Position numbers and translations under genes: made by a program
The notes under the pieces: generated by a model
Told to the model about the DNA's origin: nothing
The model's input: the letters and a program-made list of their open reading frames with translations, nothing else
The model's database searches: none
Shown here: one piece after another, positions 24,155-32,234 of the stretch
How the letters are laid out: each line of letters opens with the position of its first letter
Numbering within the stretch: the stretch's first letter is position 1
NCBI GenBank assembly: GCA_964622235.1
Contig: CAZUNB010000004.1
Location: 1 to 49,973 of the forward strand
Source: CAZUNB01 sp964622235
GTDB taxonomy: Bacteria; Patescibacteriota; Saccharimonadia; Saccharimonadales; JAGPDM01
Direction of reading: 5' to 3'
DNA: 49,973 nt

Positions 24155-25915
24155 ATGAAGAGTTTATGGCGAATCATCACTACAACGCGCGAACTATGGA
24201 AATACTATGCAGTTATTAGCATATTCACCATTCTGCTTGCAATGGCAGGTTTGGCTCAGCCGCTTTTAACTGGTCGTGCCGTTGATATCATTAAAGAAGG
24301 AGCAAGTGATCAGATTAAAACTGTTGTTTGGTTGGCGGTTCTATTGTTCCTGCTCGACTTTAGTACGACCATCTTCAGCAACATCAGCGGATACATAGGT
24401 GATGTTATGTCTCAGAAGCTACGTAAAATACTGGGTAGTCGCTATTATTCTCATCTGATGAAGTTGCCGCAGACATATTATGATCGGGAGCTGACAGGCA
24501 CTATTATCGCTCGTCTTAATCGCTCGGTCCCAGAAATTGCTGGATTTATCGACATGTTCAGCAATAACTTTTTGCAATTTATCGTCAGTACGATTTTCTC
24601 ATTAGTGGTTATTGCGACCATTTCTTGGCCAGTTGCAATTCTTCTCGCGGCACTTTATCCGCTCTATTTTTTCTTAACAAGCAAGACATCAAAAGTTTGG
24701 ATGAGCTACCAGAAAAAGATAAATAAAAAATTTGATATTGCACTTGGACGATTCAATGAAGTTGTCAATCAATCCAAGGTCGTTAAAAGCTTTGATCGGC
24801 AAGATGGAGAAGTGGAGTTTTACGAAAAGACCATTACCGACGTCATCGGCCTAGCTGAGCCTCAGTCAAAGTTCTGGCACAAGCGCGACGTATTGCGTCG
24901 GATTGCACTGAATGTGATTTTTTTCGCTGTCTATCTCTTAATTTTCCTGGAAGCTGCAAAAGGATCAATTACTACTGGACAGGCAGTCACATTGATATTA
25001 CTAGCTTATAATATTCGTATTCCAATCTTTACCATTAGTTTTTTGGTGGATCGAACCCAGCGAGCAATTGCTGACAGTAAAGATTATTTTGAAGTTTTAG
25101 AGCAACCCGTAGAGGAAGAAAATCAAAATACCAAAGATTTACAAATCAAAACAGCCGTTGTTAAATTTTCTGATGTCGATTTTAATTACAATAAAAAAGA
25201 ACAGGTGCTAAACAATGTCTCTTTTACGGCTGAAAGTGGTGAAAAAACAGCACTAGTCGGTGAGAGTGGCGAGGGCAAGACGACGATTAGCAGTCTGTTA
25301 CTAGGGTTATATCAACCTGGAAAAGGTTCGGTCACGATCGACGGACAGGATATTCACTTGGTCTCTCAGTCAAGTTTACGACAAAATATCGGCGTAGTTT
25401 TTCAAGACGCAGCGCTGTTCTCAGGAACGATTTTTGACAATATTATTTATGGAAAACCAGGAGCAAGCCAAGCGGAGGCAGAGCGAGTCGCCAAAGCTGC
25501 TAATGCCTATGGGTTCATTAGTAAGCTAGAAAATGGCTATAAAACCGAAATTGGTGAACGCGGAGTCAAACTCAGTGGTGGTCAAAAACAACGCATAGCT
25601 ATTGCTCGTGCGCTACTAAAAGATGCACCGATTTTGATCTTAGATGAAGCTACGAGCAGTCTTGATAGTAAGTCGGAGGTAGAGGTACAAAAAGCGCTTG
25701 AAACATTGATGCGAGATCGAACAACAATAATTATTGCTCATAGGTTAAGCACAATCAGTAGCGTCGACACGATCGTTACATTAAAAAACGGTATGGTTGA
25801 CGAGATTGGTTCACCACAGGAACTTGCCAAGACTAGGGGCATTTATGCTGAGCTACTCAAACTTCAAAACAATTCTGATCAAAAAGCCCTCGAACAATTC
25901 GATCTTGCGTCTTAG
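24155..25915 (+). CDS. ABC exporter with fused membrane and ATPase domains
   Basis: 586 aa. An N-terminal six-helix ABC transmembrane domain (to ~310) is followed by a nucleotide-binding domain with Walker A GESGEGKT (about 373-380), Q-loop VVFQDAALFSG, signature LSGGQKQR (about 476), Walker B ILILDEATSSLD and the H-loop AHRLS. The half-transporter layout means it works as a dimer, exporting lipid, peptide or drug; the substrate cannot be told. The gene follows TACAAT (24141-24146) by 8 nt, so it may be leaderless. It overlaps the convergent gene at 25912 by 4 nt. Confidence 0.93.
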   Translation: MKSLWRIITTTRELWKYYAVISIFTILLAMAGLAQPLLTGRAVDIIKEGASDQIKTVVWLAVLLFLLDFSTTIFSNISGYIGDVMSQKLRKILGSRYYSHLMKLPQTYYDRELTGTIIARLNRSVPEIAGFIDMFSNNFLQFIVSTIFSLVVIATISWPVAILLAALYPLYFFLTSKTSKVWMSYQKKINKKFDIALGRFNEVVNQSKVVKSFDRQDGEVEFYEKTITDVIGLAEPQSKFWHKRDVLRRIALNVIFFAVYLLIFLEAAKGSITTGQAVTLILLAYNIRIPIFTISFLVDRTQRAIADSKDYFEVLEQPVEEENQNTKDLQIKTAVVKFSDVDFNYNKKEQVLNNVSFTAESGEKTALVGESGEGKTTISSLLLGLYQPGKGSVTIDGQDIHLVSQSSLRQNIGVVFQDAALFSGTIFDNIIYGKPGASQAEAERVAKAANAYGFISKLENGYKTEIGERGVKLSGGQKQRIAIARALLKDAPILILDEATSSLDSKSEVEVQKALETLMRDRTTIIIAHRLSTISSVDTIVTLKNGMVDEIGSPQELAKTRGIYAELLKLQNNSDQKALEQFDLAS

Positions 25916-26916
25916 TTCTGGAGCTCGTCCCTTAACTGTTTTTCACTCTCCCTCTGTGTTTCTTTGTTGTCTCGTACTTTTGCAAAAACAGTTCCTTTGG
26001 CCGGCATAAATCCAACAGGCATTTTGTCAGCTGGTAATGTTGCTAAATCGTCGATAATTCTATTCAGTCTATCTATTTCATCTATTTTAGCGTCAACATC
26101 AGGAGTACTGTTAACAGCAGCACTGATTTCATCCCATCCGACACAGATCTCTAGCCTGGTGACATCATCATCTAGACTTTCTCCATCTTCCGTCATCCCA
26201 TCAGAAAGTGCCCCACTCCTTGGAGACTCATANNNNNNNNNNNNNNNNNNNNNNNNNNNNNNNNNNNNNNNGGGTGTCATTCTTTCATCAAGTAAAAAGT
26301 ATCCGGTGGTAGATTTAATGCTTGATCCGCTATGGCGAGGTGGTTCGTCTCCTGCTTCGAAACCGCGAATATAGAGTCTGCTTCTGACCGTTGATTCTAT
26401 GCCGCTGCCATCTTTACCTAAATCGGTCTCTGTGCTCCGCACTGAAAATGGTGAATTAGCAGGGTCGACGATAATTAATGCTTGGTTTATTCTATCTCTT
26501 ACTGGTGCACCATCACTTTCTTTGCTTGCAGGTTCCAGCCATTTTATAAAAATGGGCACCACAGATCCTTCTTCTAGGTCTTCGCCAGCTTCCAGAATTC
26601 TTCGCCCGAGTTCTCGTGTCATAAGCGCTTCTAGAGATGCAAATAAACGACCAAAATGTGCAAACACGGCTTCCGATGCTTCGCCATTGAATCTACCTTC
26701 ATCGCCGAGCAATTCAGCTTGTCTTGATTCTGCAATACTTGTTAGTGTGCCAAGTGTATCTTCGTGCCTACTACGTACAATTTCCATTGCAGTATCAAAA
26801 CTACGCTGATTCAGTAACGCTTCTCGCTCAGCAGTATTATCGGCAGCTTGCCTTTTTTCTAATAACCAAGTCAGCTGTTCATTTGCTGGCTCCATTTTTA
26901 GTGTTGAATCTGGCAT
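25912..26916 (-). CDS. Hypothetical protein with a scaffold gap
   Basis: About 334 aa including 13 unknown residues from a 39-N gap (26233-26271). The start at 26916 follows AGGA by 8 nt; the frame is open 24 residues further upstream only because the CT repeat there encodes Arg-Glu repeats. No signal peptide or membrane segment; it is acidic with many charged helices (RQAADNTAEREALLNQR). I do not recognise it. Confidence 0.5.
   Translation of the reverse strand: MPDSTLKMEPANEQLTWLLEKRQAADNTAEREALLNQRSFDTAMEIVRSRHEDTLGTLTSIAESRQAELLGDEGRFNGEASEAVFAHFGRLFASLEALMTRELGRRILEAGEDLEEGSVVPIFIKWLEPASKESDGAPVRDRINQALIIVDPANSPFSVRSTETDLGKDGSGIESTVRSRLYIRGFEAGDEPPRHSGSSIKSTTGYFLLDERMTPXXXXXXXXXXXXXYESPRSGALSDGMTEDGESLDDDVTRLEICVGWDEISAAVNSTPDVDAKIDEIDRLNRIIDDLATLPADKMPVGFMPAKGTVFAKVRDNKETQRESEKQLRDELQN
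26233..26271. other. Scaffold gap (39 N)
   Basis: Thirty-nine N inside the hypothetical gene 25912-26916. The same frame is open on both sides. Confidence 0.95.
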
Positions 26917-26955
26917 ATCTATAATTCCTATATATTGTTGACAATTTTGATAGTA

Positions 26956-26974
26956 CTCTCTCTCTCTCTCTCTC
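26956..26974. repeat. CT dinucleotide microsatellite
   Basis: Nine CT units plus C, located 40 bp upstream of the minus-strand start at 26916, in its leader or promoter region. Repeat length changes could alter promoter spacing or the upstream reading frame. Confidence 0.85.
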
Positions 26975-27084
26975 GAATAGACAAGCATAAGAACTTCGCC
27001 ACATTTTCCCTCTGTAAAATGCTTAACTTGCGACTAACGGTTGTCTCGCTTATACTTTTAGTAACATAAGTGAAATGAGTCAAG

Positions 27085-27756
27085 ATGGCGGATCAGCAAC
27101 AACAGCAACCAAACATGGATTCTTATGGTCGTCCGGTCGTCTATACGCCACCACCAGAGAAAAAACCGTATAAGGCGATCGTCATTATTATTTCGGTAAT
27201 AGTGCTGGTAATTGTTTTAATAATTGCCGGATTGTTCGCGTCGGGAGTGTTTGATAAACAAGAAGAGCAGCAACTTCAAAAACAAGAAGCCACGAAAGCC
27301 GATCAGGACGTCAATAAGCAGAAAATAAAAGAAGCTGAAGGTAATGGAAAAGGTACCATCAACGATGGTCTACTCACCATGCCTGAAATTAATGTAACCA
27401 TGAAGATTCCCGAAGAACTCAAAGATATCCGTTACAATTATGTCTTTAAACAAGGGGAGTTGTTGGAGTTTAGTAGTCGTGGGCTCATCGAAAATGAACT
27501 CGAAATGAGTGGCTCAACTGCGGTTTGTGAAACGAGCGCGAACCCACTCGGCACCGCCCAGGTGCTACGTCCCGATGATGCTGGTTATGATTTTGCTCGT
27601 AAAGATGAGTACACACAGCTCAGCGATGGTCGCCGCTTACGTTTCATCCGTAGTCCAAATAGCGATTGTCTCGATAAGTTTGGCGAGGGTACCGATTTGT
27701 TATTGACGAGTGTGCAAGATGCCTTGAAGACAAGCGAAAGTCAACGAATTAATTAA
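27085..27756 (+). CDS. Single-pass membrane protein of unknown function
   Basis: 223 aa. A short cytoplasmic Gln/Pro-rich start (MADQQQQQPN), a transmembrane helix at about residues 31-54, a Gln/Lys/Glu-rich linker (EEQQLQKQEATK) and an extracytoplasmic domain of ~135 residues with two Cys (SAVCETS-like and NSDCLDK regions) that could form a disulfide. A -35 TTGCGA, 17-bp spacer and TATACT lie upstream. It is followed after 13 nt by the anchored cyclophilin, so the two probably form an envelope operon. The layout resembles the protein at 39937-40713. Confidence 0.65.
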   Translation: MADQQQQQPNMDSYGRPVVYTPPPEKKPYKAIVIIISVIVLVIVLIIAGLFASGVFDKQEEQQLQKQEATKADQDVNKQKIKEAEGNGKGTINDGLLTMPEINVTMKIPEELKDIRYNYVFKQGELLEFSSRGLIENELEMSGSTAVCETSANPLGTAQVLRPDDAGYDFARKDEYTQLSDGRRLRFIRSPNSDCLDKFGEGTDLLLTSVQDALKTSESQRIN

Positions 27757-27769
27757 TAGGAGTGTAAAT

Positions 27770-28459
27770 ATGAAGAACCCAATGACAGTCACGATGGTTG
27801 GAATAGTAGTTTTGTTGTTAGTCTTAGGCTTTGCCGCCACGAGATCAAGCGACAAAAAAGAAGCTAAACCAAAAAATGACGTAGCTGAGCAGCAAGAAAT
27901 TGCAAATACCACTGGTGAGCCAGTCGGTAGTGTTACCCAAACAGCAACACCAAGCTCAGGTGAGCAGGTAGCTACTATTAAAACGAGCCTCGGTGATATC
28001 AAGGTTCGATTATTTCCAAAACTTGCTCCAGAAACTGTTAAAAACTTTACCGAACTGACAAAACAAGGTAAGTACGATGGAGTGATTTTTCACCGCGTAA
28101 TACCCGATTTTATGATTCAGACTGGTGACTTTCAGAATAAAGATGGAACTGGTGGCTACAGCTACAAAGGTCCTGACAGTAGTTTTGAAGATGAGTTCCA
28201 CCCCGATCTTAAGAACATAAAAGGAGCGGTAAGTATGGCAAACAGTGGGCCAAACACTAATGGTTCGCAGTTCTTTATTATTACGGCTGATGCAGGTTAC
28301 CCTAGCTTAGATAATAAGCACTCAGTTTTTGGTCAAGTATACGAAGGCCAAGATATTGCTAATAAAATCTCGATGGTTGAAACTGAGTCAGAGGGCGAAG
28401 GCTCGACTCCTATTGATCCGCCAAAAATTGAGAGTATAGCTATCGAGACAATCCAGTAA
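27770..28459 (+). CDS. Membrane-anchored cyclophilin-type peptidyl-prolyl isomerase
   Basis: 229 aa. An N-terminal hydrophobic helix (residues ~6-22) has no lipobox Cys, so it is probably an uncleaved anchor. A linker is followed by a cyclophilin domain from about residue 65 with FHRVIPDFMIQTGD, ANSGPNTNGSQFFI and NKHSVFGQV; these include the catalytic Arg (FHR) and the QFF substrate pocket. It catalyses proline isomerisation in extracytoplasmic proteins. AGGAG supports the start. Its stop shares a base with the next start (TAATG). Confidence 0.92.
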   Translation: MKNPMTVTMVGIVVLLLVLGFAATRSSDKKEAKPKNDVAEQQEIANTTGEPVGSVTQTATPSSGEQVATIKTSLGDIKVRLFPKLAPETVKNFTELTKQGKYDGVIFHRVIPDFMIQTGDFQNKDGTGGYSYKGPDSSFEDEFHPDLKNIKGAVSMANSGPNTNGSQFFIITADAGYPSLDNKHSVFGQVYEGQDIANKISMVETESEGEGSTPIDPPKIESIAIETIQ

Positions 28460-28578
28460 TGTCGTTTTTTGAACATTTCAAGGAAGTGGTTGTGGAGCTT
28501 TTCACAGAGCGACAACTACAACTTGGAATAACATTCGTGGTGGCTGCGCTGTTGTACCTCGCAATAATCGCCTATTAA
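28459..28578 (+). CDS. 39-aa single-helix membrane protein
   Basis: The ATG overlaps the cyclophilin stop in a TAATG junction, and the frame ends with TAA at 28578. It starts with an amphipathic MSFFEHFKEVVVELF segment, followed by one hydrophobic helix (GITFVVAALLYLAIIAY). The tight coupling to the cyclophilin gene is the main evidence that it is real; its function is unknown. Confidence 0.5.
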   Translation: MSFFEHFKEVVVELFTERQLQLGITFVVAALLYLAIIAY

Positions 28579-28634
28579 ATAGCACATGTAGCGTGTTAAA
28601 CTAAATTAACAACACCAGAAAAGAAAGGAAATTC

Positions 28635-28880
28635 ATGAAAAAGATAACCGTATTTACGACCACAACTTGCGCGTATTGCCCAATGGTCAAAGAATGGCTT
28701 AAGAAAAAAGATTTAGCATACGAAGAGGTTGTCCTTGATGTTGATACCTCTCGCCAACAAGAAGTTATAGAAAAAAGCGGTGCATTGTCAGTACCAGTCA
28801 CGATTGTTGAGCAAGACGATGGCATGGAGCAGGTCATTATTGGTTTTAATCCTGGTCAATTAGCTTCAGCAACAAGTTAG
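28635..28880 (+). CDS. Glutaredoxin-like protein (CAYC)
   Basis: 81 aa. A thioredoxin-fold mini-protein with CAYC at residues 12-15 and the cis-Pro motif SVPVTI. This is the NrdH/glutaredoxin size class. It likely passes electrons from a reductase (for example the TrxB-like protein at 30090) to reductase enzymes or damaged proteins. GAAAGGAAATTC upstream gives a ribosome-binding site. The DMT transporter gene follows after 10 nt. Confidence 0.88.
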   Translation: MKKITVFTTTTCAYCPMVKEWLKKKDLAYEEVVLDVDTSRQQEVIEKSGALSVPVTIVEQDDGMEQVIIGFNPGQLASATS

Positions 28881-28890
28881 CCAATATTGA

Positions 28891-29775
28891 ATGTGGTTAA
28901 TTTATGCTTTAGCTGGCGCATTTTCTAAATCATTTGGTTCGGTTTATCGGAAGCCTCTCGGAAAATCAATCGATGTTGTCGAGGGTGTCTGGCTTTCGCA
29001 TAGTTTTGGTGTTTTAGTCTTTGTGATTATCTTGTTTGTGACCAAACAGTATTCAGATCTTCTAGCGATCATTCCCGACTATTTTTTAATTGCGCTCCTT
29101 GCGGGCATAATCGGTGTGGTTGCACAATATGCATTCCTGATAGCTGCCAAGCTCGACGATATCAGCCGAGTTGTAGCTCTCTTTAGTTTTATTCCAGTTA
29201 TTAATATGATTGGATCTATAATTTTTCTCGATGAAATACCAAGTTTGTTTGGATTGCTCGGTGTCCTTCTAGTTGTCGCTGGAACCTACACGGTTTATCT
29301 TGAGACGACCCAAAATAGACGATGGTTCGATCCGTTTGCGTCGCTTGTGAAATCAAAATCATTCCCATCCGTTGCTCTGGTTGTATTATGCTGGGGAGCT
29401 ATCCCCATTATTGATAAAAGCTCTGTTGCCAACATAAATCTTGTGGTTTGGGGGGCGTATGTTTTGAGCTTGATGTGGATGATAATGAGCTCGATGGTTT
29501 TGGCAAAGATGATCATGACTCGCCGATTGCCGAAAATTGCAAAAGGCATGCTTGGTTCAGCAGTAAAAGTTGGTCTTGGTGAGGGAATCGGCTACGTATT
29601 TGGATTGTTGGCCCTATCGCAAGTTTACGTGGCCTACGCACAGTCTCTACGTCGATTCGATATCTTATTCTCGGCCGGACTAAGTAGAGTTATTCTGAAA
29701 GAAAAAATTTCGATGAATCACGTTTATGGAGTTGTGATAATGATTATTGGGACGGTCACGATTGCATTAGCGTGA
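28891..29775 (+). CDS. EamA/DMT-family transporter
   Basis: 294 aa with about ten hydrophobic helices in two similar halves, typical of the drug/metabolite transporter superfamily. The first half ends with LGVLLVVAGTYTVY and the second with IMIIGTVTIALA, the usual repeat ends. Substrate unknown. It lies 10 nt after the glutaredoxin gene, so it is probably co-transcribed. A strong palindrome follows it (29789-29816). Confidence 0.85.
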   Translation: MWLIYALAGAFSKSFGSVYRKPLGKSIDVVEGVWLSHSFGVLVFVIILFVTKQYSDLLAIIPDYFLIALLAGIIGVVAQYAFLIAAKLDDISRVVALFSFIPVINMIGSIIFLDEIPSLFGLLGVLLVVAGTYTVYLETTQNRRWFDPFASLVKSKSFPSVALVVLCWGAIPIIDKSSVANINLVVWGAYVLSLMWMIMSSMVLAKMIMTRRLPKIAKGMLGSAVKVGLGEGIGYVFGLLALSQVYVAYAQSLRRFDILFSAGLSRVILKEKISMNHVYGVVIMIIGTVTIALA

Positions 29776-29788
29776 ATGGTAAAAGAAT

Positions 29789-29816
29789 GTATGTTTAAGT
29801 GTTTACTTAAACATAC
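29789..29816. promoter_or_regulatory. Perfect 12-bp palindrome overlapping the grx-trxB promoter
   Basis: GTATGTTTAAGT and its exact reverse complement are separated by GTTT. The -35 of the next promoter lies inside it. No T run follows, so an operator is more likely than a terminator. The MarR-family regulator at 31077 is a natural candidate to bind it. Confidence 0.6.
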
Positions 29817-29830
29817 TGAGTTGTTATAAT
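29802..29830 (+). promoter_or_regulatory. Promoter of the grx-trxB operon
   Basis: TTTACT (29802-29807), a 17-bp spacer and TATAAT (29825-29830), 8 nt before the glutaredoxin ATG. There is no ribosome-binding site, so the mRNA is probably leaderless. Confidence 0.7.
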
Positions 29831-29838
29831 ACAAAGAT

Positions 29839-30093
29839 ATGAGCAAACCACAATTATATACTGCCGATTGGTGTCCGTACTGTGTCAGTGTTAGAGGTTG
29901 GCTCGATAAAAATAAGGTAAATTACGAAATACTCGATGTCGATCAACCAGAAAATCGTGAACGAATGAGTCAAGAAACGAATGACAACCAGACAATCCCA
30001 ACACTAGTTATCAACGATGAATACTATATTAATCCAAGCGTAAAAACACTAAATGAGTTATTCTCAAACAAGAAAAAAGAGGAAAATATATGA
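29839..30093 (+). CDS. Glutaredoxin (CPYC)
   Basis: 84 aa. Classical CPYC active site at residues 12-15 (ADWCPYC), cis-Pro in IPTLVI and a typical glutaredoxin length. It overlaps the trxB-like gene by 4 nt (ATGA), which makes it the likely electron acceptor of that reductase, since no thioredoxin gene is nearby. It differs from the CAYC protein at 28635. Confidence 0.9.
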   Translation: MSKPQLYTADWCPYCVSVRGWLDKNKVNYEILDVDQPENRERMSQETNDNQTIPTLVINDEYYINPSVKTLNELFSNKKKEENI

Positions 30094-31034
30094 GCGAAGA
30101 AAATATAAAGATACATGATATTATTGCGATTGGTGCTGGTCCCGCTGCGCTAACAGCAGCAATTTATGCAGCACGCGAAAACTTGGAAATTGTCTTGATT
30201 GAGAAAGGCGTTATTGGTGGTTTGGCAGCCGTAACTGATCATATTGATAACTTTCCTGGCTTTGCAGACGGTGTTGCTGGACTAAAGCTTGCTAGTGAGA
30301 TGCGAGCACAAGCTGAACGTTTTGGCGCTACAATCGAACTCGATGAAATTAACAAGATAACCAAAAAAGATGGAGTCTTTGAGCTTAAAGGATATTCTGA
30401 AACATACCGAGCTAAAACCGTTTTGATTGCTACTGGTAGTGACTACAATAAACTAAAGATTCCAGGCGAAGAAGAATATTATGGCCGAGGAGTACACTAT
30501 TGTGCAACCTGTGACGGTGCATTTTATCAGGAGAAGAAGTTGATAGTTGTTGGTAGCGGCAACTCAGCTGCACAGGAAGCATTATTCTTAACTCGCTTCG
30601 CTAGCGAAATTGATGTTTTAATAAGAGGCGACCACTGGAAAGCTAGTGATGTATTGATAGAGGAAGTTGAAAAAAATCCTAAGATATCCGTTCATTTCAA
30701 TATTGAAAATAAACAGATAGTTGCAACTGATGGAAAAGTCAGCTCAATGTTAGCTCGTGACAAAACAACAGATAAAGATGTCAGCTTCGTAACTGATGGA
30801 GTTTTTGTTTTCGTTGGCTTAAAGCCTAACACTGCGTTTTTGCGTGATAGTGATGTGGAACTCGATGAACTCGGTTTCGTCAAAGCTAATGAACGTCTTG
30901 AGACAAATATTGAAGGTATCTATGTAGCTGGTGATGTCCGAAGTGGTGCAACTATGCAGATTGCCGCGGCCGCTGGTGAGGGAGCAATCGCAGCACTAAC
31001 AATTCGCGAGCATCTTGAGGCACTTGATAAATAG
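30090..31034 (+). CDS. trxB: Thioredoxin reductase-like flavoprotein
   Basis: 314 aa. FAD-binding GAGPAAL (15-21), redox-active CATC at 138-141 followed by DG, second nucleotide-binding GSGNSA at about 155, and the C-terminal FAD motif GDV (in YVAGDVRSGATMQ). In ordinary NADPH-dependent enzymes the second domain carries HRRxxxR; here the matching stretch reads IRGDHWK, so one of the two phosphate-binding Arg and the His are absent. NADH or another donor is therefore possible (inference). It is co-translated with the CPYC glutaredoxin. Confidence 0.92.
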   Translation: MSEENIKIHDIIAIGAGPAALTAAIYAARENLEIVLIEKGVIGGLAAVTDHIDNFPGFADGVAGLKLASEMRAQAERFGATIELDEINKITKKDGVFELKGYSETYRAKTVLIATGSDYNKLKIPGEEEYYGRGVHYCATCDGAFYQEKKLIVVGSGNSAAQEALFLTRFASEIDVLIRGDHWKASDVLIEEVEKNPKISVHFNIENKQIVATDGKVSSMLARDKTTDKDVSFVTDGVFVFVGLKPNTAFLRDSDVELDELGFVKANERLETNIEGIYVAGDVRSGATMQIAAAAGEGAIAALTIREHLEALDK

Positions 31035-31053
31035 CAAGAGTTTATTGTATAAT
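31024..31053 (+). promoter_or_regulatory. Promoter of the marR gene
   Basis: TTGATA (31024-31029), an 18-bp spacer and TATAAT (31048-31053), 24 nt upstream of the GTG start. The -35 overlaps the 3' end of trxB. Confidence 0.65.
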
Positions 31054-31076
31054 TAAGTTATAAACGAGACTATACT

Positions 31077-31517
31077 GTGAATCCTAACGAATTAACGTCC
31101 TACCAAGCTATGGCATTATTAAGTCGTTCACAGAGACGACTACAAACATTTATGTCACAAGCTCTGAAAGAATACGAGCTAACGATTGCCGAGTGGAATG
31201 CGCTAGGGCTTTTACACGATTTTGCTTCGAAAGGTGGTCTTAAGCCAACTCAACTAGCAAGTCTGTTGGATGTGAAGCCATCGTTAGTTTCAGCACACAT
31301 CAAGTCACTTAGTCAGCGCGGTTATGTCGCCCAGAAAGACCATGAATCAGATGGTAGAGCTCAAACATTAGCACCAACACGAGGTGGCGAAAAATTAATA
31401 GAAAAAGTTGAGAAACAGTTAAAAGTCGAACTCGATAAGTGGTTCGGCACTACTGACCAACGACACTTATTCGGCTATATCAAAACTCTCCAAAGCTTCG
31501 CCAGCCGCGACGTTTGA
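31077..31517 (+). CDS. MarR-family transcriptional regulator
   Basis: 146 aa from a GTG. The winged HTH is evident: LKPTQLASLLDVKPSLVSAHIKSL as recognition region and DGRAQTLAPT as wing. No Cys is present, so it cannot sense oxidants by thiol chemistry as OhrR does; a ligand is more likely. It follows grx-trxB with its own promoter. The palindrome at 29789-29816 is a plausible target, which would make it the redox operon's regulator. Confidence 0.88.
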   Translation: MNPNELTSYQAMALLSRSQRRLQTFMSQALKEYELTIAEWNALGLLHDFASKGGLKPTQLASLLDVKPSLVSAHIKSLSQRGYVAQKDHESDGRAQTLAPTRGGEKLIEKVEKQLKVELDKWFGTTDQRHLFGYIKTLQSFASRDV

Positions 31518-31635
31518 TAGCCGTAGTATTAAGGGGAAAGCTCGACAAAAATAGTAATCTGTGCTAGCATTAAAGTTAAGTTGACATTAGTTCTAGTATT
31601 GTTTTTAGATCAATGACAAGCTTGACCGCTCTTTT

Positions 31636-31668
31636 ACAACCACTTTGACCAGTGGTTGTTTTATTTTG
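31636..31668 (+). terminator. Intrinsic terminator after marR
   Basis: ACAACCACT and AGTGGTTGT form a perfect 9-bp stem with a 6-nt loop, followed by TTTATTTT. It sits 118 bp after the marR stop and 35 bp before ppa, separating the two transcripts. Confidence 0.8.
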
Positions 31669-31702
31669 TGTTAAAATACTACAAACAAGCTAAGGAGAAA
31701 AA

Positions 31703-32233
31703 ATGCCAGATTTTAACGTAATTTTAGATGCAGGTGATGTTGATGGCGGAATAATCAATACAGTGATCGAGATTCCGAGAGGTTCTATGATGAAAATTGA
31801 GTGGAATCGCAAACTTGCGACTTTTGAACTAGACCGGGTGGAGCCGGGAATTTTCGGCAAGCCAACTAACTATGGTTTTATTCCACAGACTTTAGACGAG
31901 GATGGTGATGAGCTCGATACACTCGTGATAACCGAAGAAGGAATCCCGACTGGCGTGTTCCTAAAAGCTAGAGTTATTGGAGTTCTAAACTTTGACGATG
32001 ACAGCGAGATGGATTACAAAATTATTTGTGTGCCGGAAGACGATCGACATTTCGGCGAAATTACCTCATTAGATCAGTTGAGCAGCAGTCTAAAGAAACA
32101 GATCGAGTTCCACTTCAACCACTATAAAGACCTAAAGAAACCAGGTACAACCAAAGTTCTAGGCTGGGGTGATATTAATGCTGCGAAAGCAATAATCCGA
32201 GAATCCCAAGAACGCTATAAGCAAGAGGCCTAG
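31703..32233 (+). CDS. ppa: Inorganic pyrophosphatase
   Basis: 176 aa, the usual size for the family I enzyme. EIPRGS, KIEWNRK, TNYGFIPQT and DEDGDELD are the conserved active-site segments; in the last one Glu-Leu replaces the more common Asp-Pro. EDDRHF and HYKDLKK are also typical. It hydrolyses diphosphate and drives nucleotide and polymer synthesis. AAGGAG upstream supports the start. The Nudix gene follows after 1 nt. Confidence 0.95.
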   Translation: MPDFNVILDAGDVDGGIINTVIEIPRGSMMKIEWNRKLATFELDRVEPGIFGKPTNYGFIPQTLDEDGDELDTLVITEEGIPTGVFLKARVIGVLNFDDDSEMDYKIICVPEDDRHFGEITSLDQLSSSLKKQIEFHFNHYKDLKKPGTTKVLGWGDINAAKAIIRESQERYKQEA

Positions 32234-32234
32234 A

